From the IMG/VR virus record IMGVR_UViG_3300018083_000051, positions 1 to 45,419 of that record: 45,419 nucleotides of DNA; one strand, 5' to 3'. This document shows, one piece after another, positions 7,390-15,541 of the stretch. This stretch comes from a virus. A program made the position numbers and the translations under genes. The notes below the pieces were generated by a model. That model did no database searches, had not been told where the DNA came from, and saw only the letters and a list, made by a program, of their open reading frames with translations. Position 1 is the first letter of the stretch. Every line of letters starts with the position of its first letter.

Positions 7390-7896
7390 TTAGTTCTTCT
7401 TGTTGTCGGAGTCGAAGCTCGCGAAAGCTTCGTCCACGGTGAGTGCGTTGGTGTGGTTCACCGTGTTCTCGACCGGATCCTGGAGCTGGCCGGGCGACAG
7501 GGGGATGAACTTCTCCGGGTCCCAGGGCTCTTCGTCGGTCATCTTGGAGTTGTTCGAAATTCCCTGCAAGTTTTCATCCAGCGTTTCGAAAACCTGCGAC
7601 GACTTGGCCTCCTCGAAAGCCGCCCAGAACTGCGGGGCCTTGTAGACCCGGAAGCGTCCCTTGGACTCGACGATGAAGTTCCCGAGACGAGCGACGAGTT
7701 CCTTGCCGCGGTCCTCGCCCTGCCCCTGCAGCTTCAGGACCGGCAGGTCGACGTCGGCACCACCCAGCACACGAGTCGACTCGCTGCCCACCTTGCCCTT
7801 GCACCACTTGGCGAGTTCGTCGACGTTCTGGAAGTTCACCTCAACCGCTCGGACAGTGAAAGTCTTGCGGTTGTAATCGTGCAGCTCGAATTCCAT
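7390..7896 (-). CDS. Small phage protein of a repeated early family
   Basis: 168 residues. The first ~85 residues match a pattern common in small actinophage proteins: a start strand (FTVRAVEVN), a short helix with ELAKWCKG, then a strand-rich stretch with GNFIVESKGRFRVYK. The same layout (ELADWCGG...GDTIIRKADGSFQIFKG) forms the whole of the 70-residue protein at 8730-8942, so the two are paralogues. The C-terminal half is acidic and probably disordered. The start has GAGG upstream. Family function is unknown to me. Confidence 0.75.
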   Translation of the reverse strand: MEFELHDYNRKTFTVRAVEVNFQNVDELAKWCKGKVGSESTRVLGGADVDLPVLKLQGQGEDRGKELVARLGNFIVESKGRFRVYKAPQFWAAFEEAKSSQVFETLDENLQGISNNSKMTDEEPWDPEKFIPLSPGQLQDPVENTVNHTNALTVDEAFASFDSDNKKN

Positions 7897-7937
7897 TGTT
7901 CCTCTTTCGGTGAAAGTCTTGCGATGGAGAAGGCTGA

Positions 7938-8174
7938 TCAGTTGCTGACGGGCTTGTTGTCCGGCTCGGGAGCGATGGGTTCCTCACTCGGTGCTGCGCG
8001 GTAGATCTTCTTCGGCTCTTCCTTCTCGGCCGGCTCGCGGATGAGCAGACCGGCCTCCCGCAGACGCTCGATGGCGGCGTGAGCCTCGTCGAAGCTCATC
8101 TTGTCGCCCAGCATGAGCGCCTTCAAAGCCCGGAACAGCGTGAAATCGTTGACGGACGTGACCTGGTTGGGCAT
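7938..8174 (-). CDS. Hypothetical small protein with a short helix-turn-helix-like segment
   Basis: 78 residues, taken from the ATG at 8172-8174 (MPNQVTSVNDF) because GAAAGAGG precedes it; the longer frame would overlap the upstream gene and reads as low-complexity Ser/Thr. Helices at about 10-45 (FRALKALMLGDKMSFDEAHAAIERLREAGLLI) resemble a small winged or bi-helical domain. The tail is acidic and proline-rich. It could be a small DNA- or protein-binding regulator, but this is only inferred from shape. Confidence 0.65.
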   Translation of the reverse strand: MPNQVTSVNDFTLFRALKALMLGDKMSFDEAHAAIERLREAGLLIREPAEKEEPKKIYRAAPSEEPIAPEPDNKPVSN

Positions 8175-8184
8175 TGTTCCTCTT

Positions 8185-8712
8185 TCAGAACTTGATACTG
8201 AGTTCGTTGTCTTCGATGTAACTGACGACCTTGACGTTGTCGTCAATGGTCTGCTTGGAAAATTCCACGAGCCGTCCATGGAGGTAGTTCGGCGACAGGA
8301 TTATCTCCCATGCGTTGTCGTCCATGAACCTGCGAACTACCTCGAAATCACGGAATTTGTCCGTCTGCGAGAAGTACTCGTGCATCCAATCGGCGCACTG
8401 GAAAATGAGTTCTCCCAACTGAACATCGAACGTCGGCTCGAGCTTCTGAGCGTCCTTCACAGCCTGACTGTGGCCCCAGAAGGTCGCTAAGCGGTTGGTG
8501 ACATTCTCGTGGGTCAGTTCCTTGTCGTTGTTCACAGACCAGTAGAACAGCCCAGGAGAGACGCCGTGACCCTTGACAACGATGCTGTAGATCCAGGTCC
8601 ATCGCCTGTCGATAACTCCGTAGGCCTGCACCTGGATCGAGAAACGGTTACCGGCGATCATGAAAGCTTTTTCGAAATCAGGCGTGAAGTTTTCCGGCAG
8701 TTCGAAACTCAT
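8185..8712 (-). CDS. Hypothetical early protein
   Basis: A 175-residue soluble protein rich in tryptophan and tyrosine, mixed alpha/beta, with one cysteine and no recognised motif. It is densely packed between its neighbours (10 to 17 bases either side), and the start at 8712 has AAAGGAA upstream. It belongs to the early run of small genes. Function not recognised. Confidence 0.7.
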   Translation of the reverse strand: MSFELPENFTPDFEKAFMIAGNRFSIQVQAYGVIDRRWTWIYSIVVKGHGVSPGLFYWSVNNDKELTHENVTNRLATFWGHSQAVKDAQKLEPTFDVQLGELIFQCADWMHEYFSQTDKFRDFEVVRRFMDDNAWEIILSPNYLHGRLVEFSKQTIDDNVKVVSYIEDNELSIKF

Positions 8713-8729
8713 ATCATTCCTTTCTAAAT

Positions 8730-8942
8730 CTATCCCTTGAAAATCTGAAATGATCCGTCGGCCTTACGGATGATGGTATCACCCAAGGAAGCTCGCTGTA
8801 CATCGTCCCCTACGGGAACATTGATGCCGGGGGAAGTCTTGTTGTCATCCAGAGCATCGTACTCCACAACAGCATTCCCCCCGCACCAATCAGCAAGCTC
8901 CCAGACGTTGTCTTCCGTCAGAGTCCTTGCTTCCGAAGACAT
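8730..8942 (-). CDS. Small phage protein, paralogue of the 7390-7896 gene
   Basis: 70 residues from the ATG at 8940-8942 (MSSEARTL), which overlaps the upstream stop as TGATG; a much longer frame is Arg/Gly-rich noise over the upstream gene. It has the ELADWCGGN helix, followed by a strand with GINVPVGDD and the closing GDTIIRKADGSFQIFKG. This is the compact form of the family seen in the first half of the protein at 7390-7896. Many actinophages carry one or more such proteins. Role unknown. Confidence 0.7.
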   Translation of the reverse strand: MSSEARTLTEDNVWELADWCGGNAVVEYDALDDNKTSPGINVPVGDDVQRASLGDTIIRKADGSFQIFKG

Positions 8943-9226
8943 CAGACCGTCGGGGCGTACAGCAGCTCGAAGACTTCCTTGGATGCGGCACGAAGCTCCG
9001 AGCCGTCCCACACGATGTAGTGATAGGTGCCGGTCTGCAGGTAGAAATCGTCCAACCGCACGACGATCGAGTAGCGGTTCATCGGCGTGGGAACCTGAAC
9101 GGTGAAACCGGGCGCCAGTGTGCGCACCCATGCCCGAGCGTTCTCCACGTCCTCTTCGGAGTTTCCTACGAGCCACGCCTCCACCGTGTTGGGTTCCCTG
9201 GTCGTGAACGAAACGGGCTGGGTCAT
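8942..9226 (-). CDS. Hypothetical early protein
   Basis: 94 residues with alternating strands and helices (EAWLVGNSEEDVENARAWV helix, then beta-rich stretches), a ferredoxin-like layout. No catalytic motif. Coupled at both ends: its ATG overlaps the stop of the ssDNA-binding candidate at 9223, and its own stop overlaps the next start. Function unknown. Confidence 0.7.
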   Translation of the reverse strand: MTQPVSFTTREPNTVEAWLVGNSEEDVENARAWVRTLAPGFTVQVPTPMNRYSIVVRLDDFYLQTGTYHYIVWDGSELRAASKEVFELLYAPTV

Positions 9227-9768
9227 CGTGCTCCTTCGATCTGTCGTTGTTCACCTTCGAAGAACTCCGCGTCGATGTATTCCGGAGTGCCGGCGATCTG
9301 CTTCCGGCTTTCCTCGACGATCGCAGTCCACTTCAGTTCGAGGTAGTCCTCGAGGATCTTGACGAACATGGTCGCCAGGTAGGCCTTCACGCCGGTCTTA
9401 CCGTTGACGGCCCACTCGTACGGATTGAGTGTGACATCACAGCGATCGATGTCGACCCAATCCAGAAGCGCGACCATGTCTTCGGTGTAGTAGTTCAGAC
9501 CCTTCGAGGTGACCACACCGATCTTCGGGGGCTTGGCCTTGTACGAGACGGCCACCTGGATGTACGGCTGACCTTCGTCATCATCGTCATCCCGCGGCTT
9601 CAGACGCTTGACGTTCCATCCGTCCCGCAGCATCTGCTGGGCCCGCTTCTCGTCGAGCAGGATCGCGAAGTTCCTGTCGCCGGCGCGGTTGTACGTGTCT
9701 TCCTTACCCTCGAAGTTTCTGAACGCAATCGTCACGTTCTCGAGAATCAGGTTCCTGTCATTCGGCAC
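9223..9768 (-). CDS. Putative phage ssDNA-binding protein
   Basis: 181 residues. The N-terminal stretch (a strand ENVTIAFRNFEG, then GDRNFAILLDE and the DGWNVKRLKP segment) resembles the OB-fold ssDNA-binding proteins common in actinophages; a central acidic DDDDDE loop and a strand with YIQVAVSY follow. The C-terminus is acidic in part, as expected for a tail that recruits replication partners, but not strongly so. The GTG start has GGGAGGTGAG upstream and overlaps the preceding stop (TAGTG). Near the polymerase fusion, it is a plausible replication partner. Family assignment rests on pattern memory. Confidence 0.55.
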   Translation of the reverse strand: MPNDRNLILENVTIAFRNFEGKEDTYNRAGDRNFAILLDEKRAQQMLRDGWNVKRLKPRDDDDDEGQPYIQVAVSYKAKPPKIGVVTSKGLNYYTEDMVALLDWVDIDRCDVTLNPYEWAVNGKTGVKAYLATMFVKILEDYLELKWTAIVEESRKQIAGTPEYIDAEFFEGEQRQIEGAR

Positions 9769-10268
9769 TACTCACCTCCCAAATGTTCACCGAACTTGTG
9801 GTCCCGAAGAGTGCAACCACAAGAAAGCTTCTTGTCCAGGTTCTCTTTCGGCGAGCCGCAGTCTTCGATTTCGCAGTACAGCAGACCACAACCGCCGCAC
9901 CTGTCGCTTTCGATCTGCTCTTTCTTGCCCGGCACCTCGACACCGAACTCCTGCATCAGGTAGAAGAACTGTTCCGCAGTGATCTTGTGTTCTGGGTCGA
10001 CCAGTTTGGCACCGTCCTTGTACTTCCAGTGCCGACCGAGTCGATCCTGCCATTCTTTCGGCGTGAGGATCGTGTCTTTCTTGAATTCGTACCCCTCGGG
10101 AGCAAGATGCTTGTTCAGCTCCTCCAGGGCGTTCTTCTCGTTCGTCTGGGCGATCTTCGCGAAGTCCACCAGGTTCTGGTTGATCGTCTTGAAGATCGGT
10201 ACGAGCTGCTTGACGTACCGTTCGATCCCTTCGAGTGCCTTCGCCTGTCGTGCTTCTTCGTTCGGCAC
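9768..10268 (-). CDS. Hypothetical cysteine-cluster protein
   Basis: 166 residues. The N-terminal ~60 residues form a helical, possibly coiled-coil region; a central segment has TPKEWQDRLGRHWKYKDG. The C-terminal ~45 residues hold six cysteines (CGGCGLLYCEIEDCG, then CGC) with nearby histidines, likely one or two zinc sites. It uses a GTG start at 10266-10268. It lies directly upstream of the ssDNA-binding candidate and is coupled to it, so a role in nucleic acid metabolism is plausible but not shown. Confidence 0.7.
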   Translation of the reverse strand: MPNEEARQAKALEGIERYVKQLVPIFKTINQNLVDFAKIAQTNEKNALEELNKHLAPEGYEFKKDTILTPKEWQDRLGRHWKYKDGAKLVDPEHKITAEQFFYLMQEFGVEVPGKKEQIESDRCGGCGLLYCEIEDCGSPKENLDKKLSCGCTLRDHKFGEHLGGE

Positions 10269-10269
10269 G

Positions 10270-10644
10270 TCAATCCTTCCTCAACGACGCAGGGATGACG
10301 CCTTTCATTCGCGCAAATCCCGAAATGTTGTCGGTTTCCACCGAGTAAGCCCCGACGAGCGTGATGCGAAGATCGATACTCCCGTCGTGCTGCTTGCTGT
10401 ATTCGCCGAAACCGATTTCCATTCGATTTTCTTTGATGACCAGCTTGGGCGAAAGGTTGTCGTCGAAGCTCACACTGGCGCTGATCTGCTCCAAGATGTG
10501 TTCCTGTTCGACGATGAAGATCGAAACCCGCTTTCGTTCGTACGCCTGAGCGCCGTCCAAGATACCCTTCGGTTCCTTGATCACGTTCAGTTCGTTGTTC
10601 ATTCCGTCTTCGATGAACTTCCGGAGCTGTTCTCGATCTACCAT
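10270..10644 (-). CDS. Hypothetical early protein
   Basis: 124 residues from the ATG at 10642-10644 (MVDREQLRKF), chosen because it overlaps the previous stop as TAATG and has GGAG upstream; the longer frame runs into the neighbour. It starts with a helix, followed by alternating charged strands; no membrane segment or metal site. Function unknown. Confidence 0.65.
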   Translation of the reverse strand: MVDREQLRKFIEDGMNNELNVIKEPKGILDGAQAYERKRVSIFIVEQEHILEQISASVSFDDNLSPKLVIKENRMEIGFGEYSKQHDGSIDLRITLVGAYSVETDNISGFARMKGVIPASLRKD

Positions 10645-10883
10645 TAGCTCGTCTCCAATCTCCTGAACGAAGGGTTGCCGGCCTTGGCGGTGATACCAAG
10701 CGTGAACGAGTAGATCAAGTCCACCGCGGCCCAATCAGCAGCACAGTCGGTCAACTCTTTGGAGTCGATGAAGATTCGGATCTCGTTGTTGTGGATCTCC
10801 GCTCGTCCGATCACCGTCTGGTTGTCGGTGTCACAGACGACTGGTATTTGTTTGATCTCTCTGGACCACGGCCCTCGCGTCAT
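10644..10883 (-). CDS. Hypothetical small protein
   Basis: 79 residues, beta-rich N-terminal half (KQIPVVCDTDNQTVIGRAEIHNN... broken by turns), then DCAADWAAVDLIYSF. It overlaps the preceding gene by four bases and the next by TAATG. No recognised motif. Part of the early run between the ssDNA-binding candidate and the replication fusion. Confidence 0.6.
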   Translation of the reverse strand: MTRGPWSREIKQIPVVCDTDNQTVIGRAEIHNNEIRIFIDSKELTDCAADWAAVDLIYSFTLGITAKAGNPSFRRLETS

Positions 10884-11083
10884 TTCGGTTCTCCCAACTG
10901 AGCCAGGTACACGCCAGGCTCGATCTCCTCGACTCGTATCTCGTCGGCGCTGAGATCGTTGACTACCAGCGTAATCGAGATGGCCTTACCGTTTTCTGCC
11001 CAAGCGCATTCGATCAGCATGTTGAGAATGAATTGTAGGCGTCTCTTTTCGCTCAACATTCGAGCGAGCAATCTCGCTATCAT
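10880..11083 (-). CDS. Hypothetical small protein
   Basis: 67 residues with a basic N-terminal helix (RLLARMLSEKRRLQF) and a short strand-rich C-terminal half. The start lies just after the stop of the short gene at 11085. No recognised domain. Its small size and packing suggest an early accessory protein. Confidence 0.55.
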   Translation of the reverse strand: MIARLLARMLSEKRRLQFILNMLIECAWAENGKAISITLVVNDLSADEIRVEEIEPGVYLAQLGEPK

Positions 11084-11084
11084 G

Positions 11085-11264
11085 TCACGAACTCGTCTCT
11101 TTGTCGTTCCTTGCGAACTGTTCTTTCGACAGGATCTGCACGTCGTTGTGGTAGAGGATCCGAACGTGTGTGTACCACCGAGTTTCCTTCAGAATCACAC
11201 CGACTCGTCCGTACATCTCATGATGAGGATCTGTCACAGTCACTGTTTTTTGAGGGATGCTCAC
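11085..11264 (-). CDS. Small protein coupled to the replication fusion gene
   Basis: 59 residues starting from GTG at 11262-11264, which overlaps the stop of the replication fusion gene as GTGA. The protein (SIPQKTVTVTDPHHEMYGR...) is a compact beta-rich domain; the segment MYGRVGVILKETRWYTHVR resembles an SH3/KOW-type fold. Translation is expected only in step with the upstream gene. Function unknown, but coupling suggests a partner of replication. Confidence 0.65.
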   Translation of the reverse strand: MSIPQKTVTVTDPHHEMYGRVGVILKETRWYTHVRILYHNDVQILSKEQFARNDKETSS

Positions 11265-14200
11265 GACACAAACTCCTCAAATGATCCGAATTTTTCGATC
11301 GTTGCTTTTGCTTCCTCGACCAGACCCTCGAAGTAATTGAGATCGACCTCGGGCTCGATACCAGCAGCCCTCACGGCGTCCGACTCGAGCCAGCGGAATC
11401 CCTTCGTTCCGGTGACCGCGTACTGCTTGTCTTTTTCCTTGTCGTGACGGAAAAGCTCTCCGCCTCCACTGACCACCGGGATGAATCGTCCGGTCTTACC
11501 CACGAAGTGCGGACCGCTGTCGAAGTGCAGGTACATATAGCCCTTCGCGACCTGCTTGGTTTCAGCGAGATCCTGCGGGAGGATAGGTTCACCGTTGAAC
11601 AGAGTCTTGAAGACGTACGGCACCTTGAACTGTGCACCAGTGGCCGACCAGTGCGAATCCTTGCCACCGGTCTTGGCGACGTAAACTGCATCGTTCACGA
11701 GACAGAACTTCTCGTAGATGTCTTTTTCGGGGTCGTACGTGAAGTCGTACCCGTATTTCTTGCCGAACTCAACAACGAGATTGATGATCTCGTCATCGAA
11801 ATTGGCAATTTTGATCGAGTCGGTCTTGATGTGCACGACCTTGTAGCCGAGTTCCTGAACGTACCGCTTCAGCTCGATCATGAACAGAGCACCGCGTTTC
11901 GCTGCGATGTTATCCTTGTTACGCTTGTCTCGGAACGGGCTGTCGAACGTGGCCGAGGTCAGACCGTACACAATGTTGATGACGATCTTCAGAGCCCAAG
12001 CCAGATCTTTAGCCTGTCCTTCGTCCGTAAGGTAGCGCGCGAGCTTTCCGGACAGCATCTCACGAGCCGATTGATAGTCTCCCGACTTGATTGCCAGGCG
12101 CGCATCCACCAAACCCTTGAAATTTCGGGTGTACTCACCGAACATGTCGAGTTCGATAATAGATGTTGGATGCATCGAGGCGACGTCGAGCAATGCCACG
12201 TTCTTGTAGATTCCGGGTTCGGCGTAGACATACCCACCCTCTCCGACCTGCTCCCCCATGTACGTCGACTTACCTGCGTCAAACGTATACCCATCGAACT
12301 CCTCGGCCAGTTTCGTGTAGACGAATTTGCTCTGCGGGTTGCGATCTCCTTCAAAGATGATCTGCGCGGTGTGCTTCGCGGTGGGATCGTTGACTGTCAG
12401 ACCACTGAGCTCCGCGAGAATCTGCCTCGCAACGAAATCCTGTTGACGAGCGATCCACGTTGCTTTGGTTGCTCGAACATCGTTCGCACAGTAGTCAGCG
12501 ACGTCCATCCACTTTTCCTCGGGAACGTCTTCGTCCCAAGGGTGCTCGAATTCCTGGTGAGGAATCCCGAGTTCGATCTCCCACTTCTTGAGCGACTTCT
12601 TCTCGCTCGCAAAGTCCCAGATGTCCGCGTAGGACAGGGAGTACGCCGCAGCGAATGCGACGTTGGGGGCGTTGCCGATGAGCTTTTGGCTCAATGCGAA
12701 CAACTGGGCGTTGTTGTAACCCATGTATCGTCCGTAGATGATGTGGTTGTCGTACCTACGGTTGTAGAACCCGACCAACTTCATCTTGAACAACTGCTCC
12801 ATGTCCTGAGCAGTCGGGTTGATCATCTTGACAACAGTGTCCGAGTTCTCGTACATCCAGCAAACGACGAAGAGATTCGGGAAGACCTCTACGTCATAGA
12901 AAGTGACGGGAATGTCGGGGTTGAAACTGTCGACTGTAACGGCGTCAGGGAGCGGATCATGTGCTGGCTCGGACGAGAACCGCATTCGCTGAACGATCTT
13001 GAGGCATGCCATGGATTGGTTCGAACTGTTGTTGGCGAATGCCACCAGCTTGGGACGAAGGTCGCTGACGTCGTAAGTAAGGCCTTGGGCGTAGGCGTCG
13101 TCGAGAATCTTCGCGATGAAGTCAATCGATGGCTTAGTTCCCGGATGGATCTCCTTACGGAAATTGCGCGCGATGAGATCACGAAGACCACGCTCGGATT
13201 TGATTCGTTCGTCGGTGAGCACCTTGCTGGTCTCCTTGAGGGGAAGGCCACTCGAGATCGTGGCGATCGGAACAGTATTACACCGGGTGAGCTTTCGACG
13301 GAGCGAGGCTTTGCCAGTGAATACCTTGACCTCGATCCCCTCCGAATAGATCCGGGAGAGCTGAGCAACATCCCCATCGTAAAGATAATGAAGATGCACA
13401 CCCTCGCCACTCTTTGACAGTTCCCCATACGTTGGGGGCCAGGCGGAAGCGGCTTCGAGATTGCGAGCGAGTGCTTTCCCACCATCTTCTCCCTTCAAAT
13501 CGAAGTCGATCACAATGTGTTGTTCGGGGACCATGACGAAGTGTTCCTTCGCCGTGTCCAAATCTTTCAGAATCGTCGTGACCTTGGACCACGATAGAAC
13601 AGGTGTACCTTTGTCACTAGAGTACTGTGCTCTTCCCTCAGCCAGTTCAGTATCCAGTAGCGAGATCTTGTCCTCGAGAACAAGCGAGAACACGACAGTG
13701 TCTTCGTCGGTGGACTGCTTGAACTTGGTGGCAGTGAAGCCCGAATAGACGCTCCGTAGAATCTGACCATCCCGTTCGACCTTGTCCTTGAATTCGTCGA
13801 AGTAGTTCCGAATCTCTTCACGAAGCTTGTACTGCGGGAGCGGCTTCTCGATACCTGTGCTCTTGCAGTAGTCTTCGTACATTGAGTAGACGCGCTTCAG
13901 TGTGACAAAATCCGCCATCTTGAACTCGTCGTAGTAGTACTCGACGAAGTTGAAAATGATGTCGGTCTGAAGCTGCATCTCAGTCGGTCGGTAACTGTTG
14001 TAGTAGTTCTTACCCAAAGAACGATAGACGTCCAGACAATGGGCTGCAATAGCACCGAGCTCGAAATCGATCCTCGACGTTAAGGTGTTGTACTGGTTCG
14101 GGGGAATGAGAGCACCGGTCGGGAGAATATCGATCAAGCGTCGCAAGATCCCAGATTTCCCATCGGAGATCTTCACAGGCTTGTTCGTACCCATGAACAA

Positions 14201-15004
14201 GAGAGCATTCACCCGACCGTTGTAGCTGGGCTTGTACTTCTCGTTCATCCTGATTTCCTCGTGCGCTACGATAGAGTTCAGGAGTGTGTTGTCGTCGATG
14301 CGAGACAAATCGCCATCGTGCTGAATGGCAACCAGTGGGTTGGACTTGAAAGCCTCGGTGGCGAAGGAGTTGTTCGCCGAGCCTAATGCCTTCGCTTCGA
14401 ATTTCGTCGCGTAGCCTTCGAAGAGCTTCTCCACTATAGACATGATCGTCGACTTCCCAGTACCCGGAAGGCCATAGAATACTAGGAACTTCTGTATCTT
14501 CATGGAGTCCCCAGCGACGATCGAACCAATCGCCCATTCGATCTTCCTCCTTTCTTCAACCGAGTACAGCGTTCCGACAATTTCATCCCACGAAGAACAG
14601 TCGCCATGCTCCAAAGAATACGGAAGACGACGGCTAATGTAGTCTTTCTTCTTGACTTCTTGGTTCGCGAATGTCAGATGCTCATCCAGCTGATGGAAGC
14701 TGTCGCTGACGTTTCGCAAGAACATCCGGTAGTTGATCCAGGACTTGCTGTTGTAATTCCGCATCGACCGGATGGTGACGCCGCTACCGGGGTATTCTTT
14801 CTCGGCGTACTTACGCATCTCATCGTCGAGCAGCCGACCGACGTCGTACTCGTCCGTAGACCACACGCCGGCTTCTTCGTCCCAGATGGCATAGAACGAA
14901 CCACCCCGGACCATCAAGTCTTTAGATCTACCTACTACGAAATTGGGGGTTAGGACAACGCCTCCGTCTTTCTTCTCGTCAACCTGAATGGTGTAGAAGT
15001 CCAT
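11261..15004 (-). CDS. SF3 helicase - AEP primase - family B DNA polymerase fusion
   Basis: A 1247-residue replication protein with three enzyme modules. Residues ~150-330 form an SF3/D5-type helicase: Walker A GLPGTGKS (178-185), a Walker B-like segment near 225-232 and motif C ALLFMGTN (267-274). Residues ~435-600 look like an archaeo-eukaryotic primase: IDFDLKG (Asp500, Asp502), SGEGVHLHY (His537) and GIEVKVF. Residues ~695-1230 are a family B polymerase: exonuclease sites FYDVE (Asp704, Glu706), FYNRRYD (Asp752) and YCANDV (Asp842); motif A LLDVASMHP (Asp940), motif B KIVINIVYG and motif C HIKTDSI (Asp1062). Proofreading residues are intact. In motif C the first of the usual D-T-D aspartates is Lys1060. 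ATG has AGGGGG upstream. One chain could unwind, prime and copy the genome. Confidence 0.88.
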   Translation of the reverse strand: MDFYTIQVDEKKDGGVVLTPNFVVGRSKDLMVRGGSFYAIWDEEAGVWSTDEYDVGRLLDDEMRKYAEKEYPGSGVTIRSMRNYNSKSWINYRMFLRNVSDSFHQLDEHLTFANQEVKKKDYISRRLPYSLEHGDCSSWDEIVGTLYSVEERRKIEWAIGSIVAGDSMKIQKFLVFYGLPGTGKSTIMSIVEKLFEGYATKFEAKALGSANNSFATEAFKSNPLVAIQHDGDLSRIDDNTLLNSIVAHEEIRMNEKYKPSYNGRVNALLFMGTNKPVKISDGKSGILRRLIDILPTGALIPPNQYNTLTSRIDFELGAIAAHCLDVYRSLGKNYYNSYRPTEMQLQTDIIFNFVEYYYDEFKMADFVTLKRVYSMYEDYCKSTGIEKPLPQYKLREEIRNYFDEFKDKVERDGQILRSVYSGFTATKFKQSTDEDTVVFSLVLEDKISLLDTELAEGRAQYSSDKGTPVLSWSKVTTILKDLDTAKEHFVMVPEQHIVIDFDLKGEDGGKALARNLEAASAWPPTYGELSKSGEGVHLHYLYDGDVAQLSRIYSEGIEVKVFTGKASLRRKLTRCNTVPIATISSGLPLKETSKVLTDERIKSERGLRDLIARNFRKEIHPGTKPSIDFIAKILDDAYAQGLTYDVSDLRPKLVAFANNSSNQSMACLKIVQRMRFSSEPAHDPLPDAVTVDSFNPDIPVTFYDVEVFPNLFVVCWMYENSDTVVKMINPTAQDMEQLFKMKLVGFYNRRYDNHIIYGRYMGYNNAQLFALSQKLIGNAPNVAFAAAYSLSYADIWDFASEKKSLKKWEIELGIPHQEFEHPWDEDVPEEKWMDVADYCANDVRATKATWIARQQDFVARQILAELSGLTVNDPTAKHTAQIIFEGDRNPQSKFVYTKLAEEFDGYTFDAGKSTYMGEQVGEGGYVYAEPGIYKNVALLDVASMHPTSIIELDMFGEYTRNFKGLVDARLAIKSGDYQSAREMLSGKLARYLTDEGQAKDLAWALKIVINIVYGLTSATFDSPFRDKRNKDNIAAKRGALFMIELKRYVQELGYKVVHIKTDSIKIANFDDEIINLVVEFGKKYGYDFTYDPEKDIYEKFCLVNDAVYVAKTGGKDSHWSATGAQFKVPYVFKTLFNGEPILPQDLAETKQVAKGYMYLHFDSGPHFVGKTGRFIPVVSGGGELFRHDKEKDKQYAVTGTKGFRWLESDAVRAAGIEPEVDLNYFEGLVEEAKATIEKFGSFEEFVS

Positions 15005-15013
15005 GCAACCCCC

Positions 15014-15541
15014 TTAGAACTCTTGAAGTAGGTATTCACTGAGCTGATACCAGATTTCTACTTGACGTTGATCGTTATCGGTGCGGTTGAGAGGGAACAG
15101 TCCTCCAAACCCATTCTTGTCATATGTCCTGAATATGACCATGTGCGTTGAATCTTCGACTTGATCAGGATCAAAATCACTTCGGTCGTGGCAACCCAGA
15201 AGCTCCAAGTTGACGATCAAATGCCAAAACCAAGACGGCCCGTCGCTACCACCTTCGAACGCGAGCCGTCTTGACAGGCCGATCAACAACTCAAGAAACG
15301 AACATCCTGTTTCCAACCAAGCAGGATCCACGTCCTTACCGGTGATGGTCATCCATTCGCGCCGAAGCTCTCTACCGTCAGCCGCGCGGTTATCGTCGTT
15401 GGGAACGAACCACACGAACTCGGTAGCAAGCAACTGTCTGAACAAATTCCAGTATGTCGTGGAGCTTCTCCGGGTCCTGACGACCTTTACCTGACTGTAG
15501 AGCCACGTCAGATATAGATCGTCAGGAGGCCCGGGAGTCAC
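15014..15541 (-). CDS. Conserved actinophage protein of unknown function
   Basis: 175 residues, GTG start overlapping the upstream stop as GTGA. The protein has a recognisable conserved core seen in many phages: LLATEFVWFVPNDDNRAADG, then WLETGCSFLELLIGLSRR and WFWHLIVNLELLG. Its acidic and Trp-rich motifs suggest a defined fold, but no catalytic site is known to me. It sits nine bases before the replication fusion gene. Confidence 0.7.
   Translation of the reverse strand: MTPGPPDDLYLTWLYSQVKVVRTRRSSTTYWNLFRQLLATEFVWFVPNDDNRAADGRELRREWMTITGKDVDPAWLETGCSFLELLIGLSRRLAFEGGSDGPSWFWHLIVNLELLGCHDRSDFDPDQVEDSTHMVIFRTYDKNGFGGLFPLNRTDNDQRQVEIWYQLSEYLLQEF

Noticed and set aside
8942-9254. Long N-terminal extension of the small gene at 8730-8942
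   Set aside because: The extension lies over a real gene in another frame and is Arg/Gly/His-rich; the ATG at 8942 overlaps the upstream stop as in other coupled genes.
11444-13417. 657-residue plus-strand ORF opposite the replication fusion
   Set aside because: Complement of a gene with intact polymerase and primase motifs; it has no recognisable domain.
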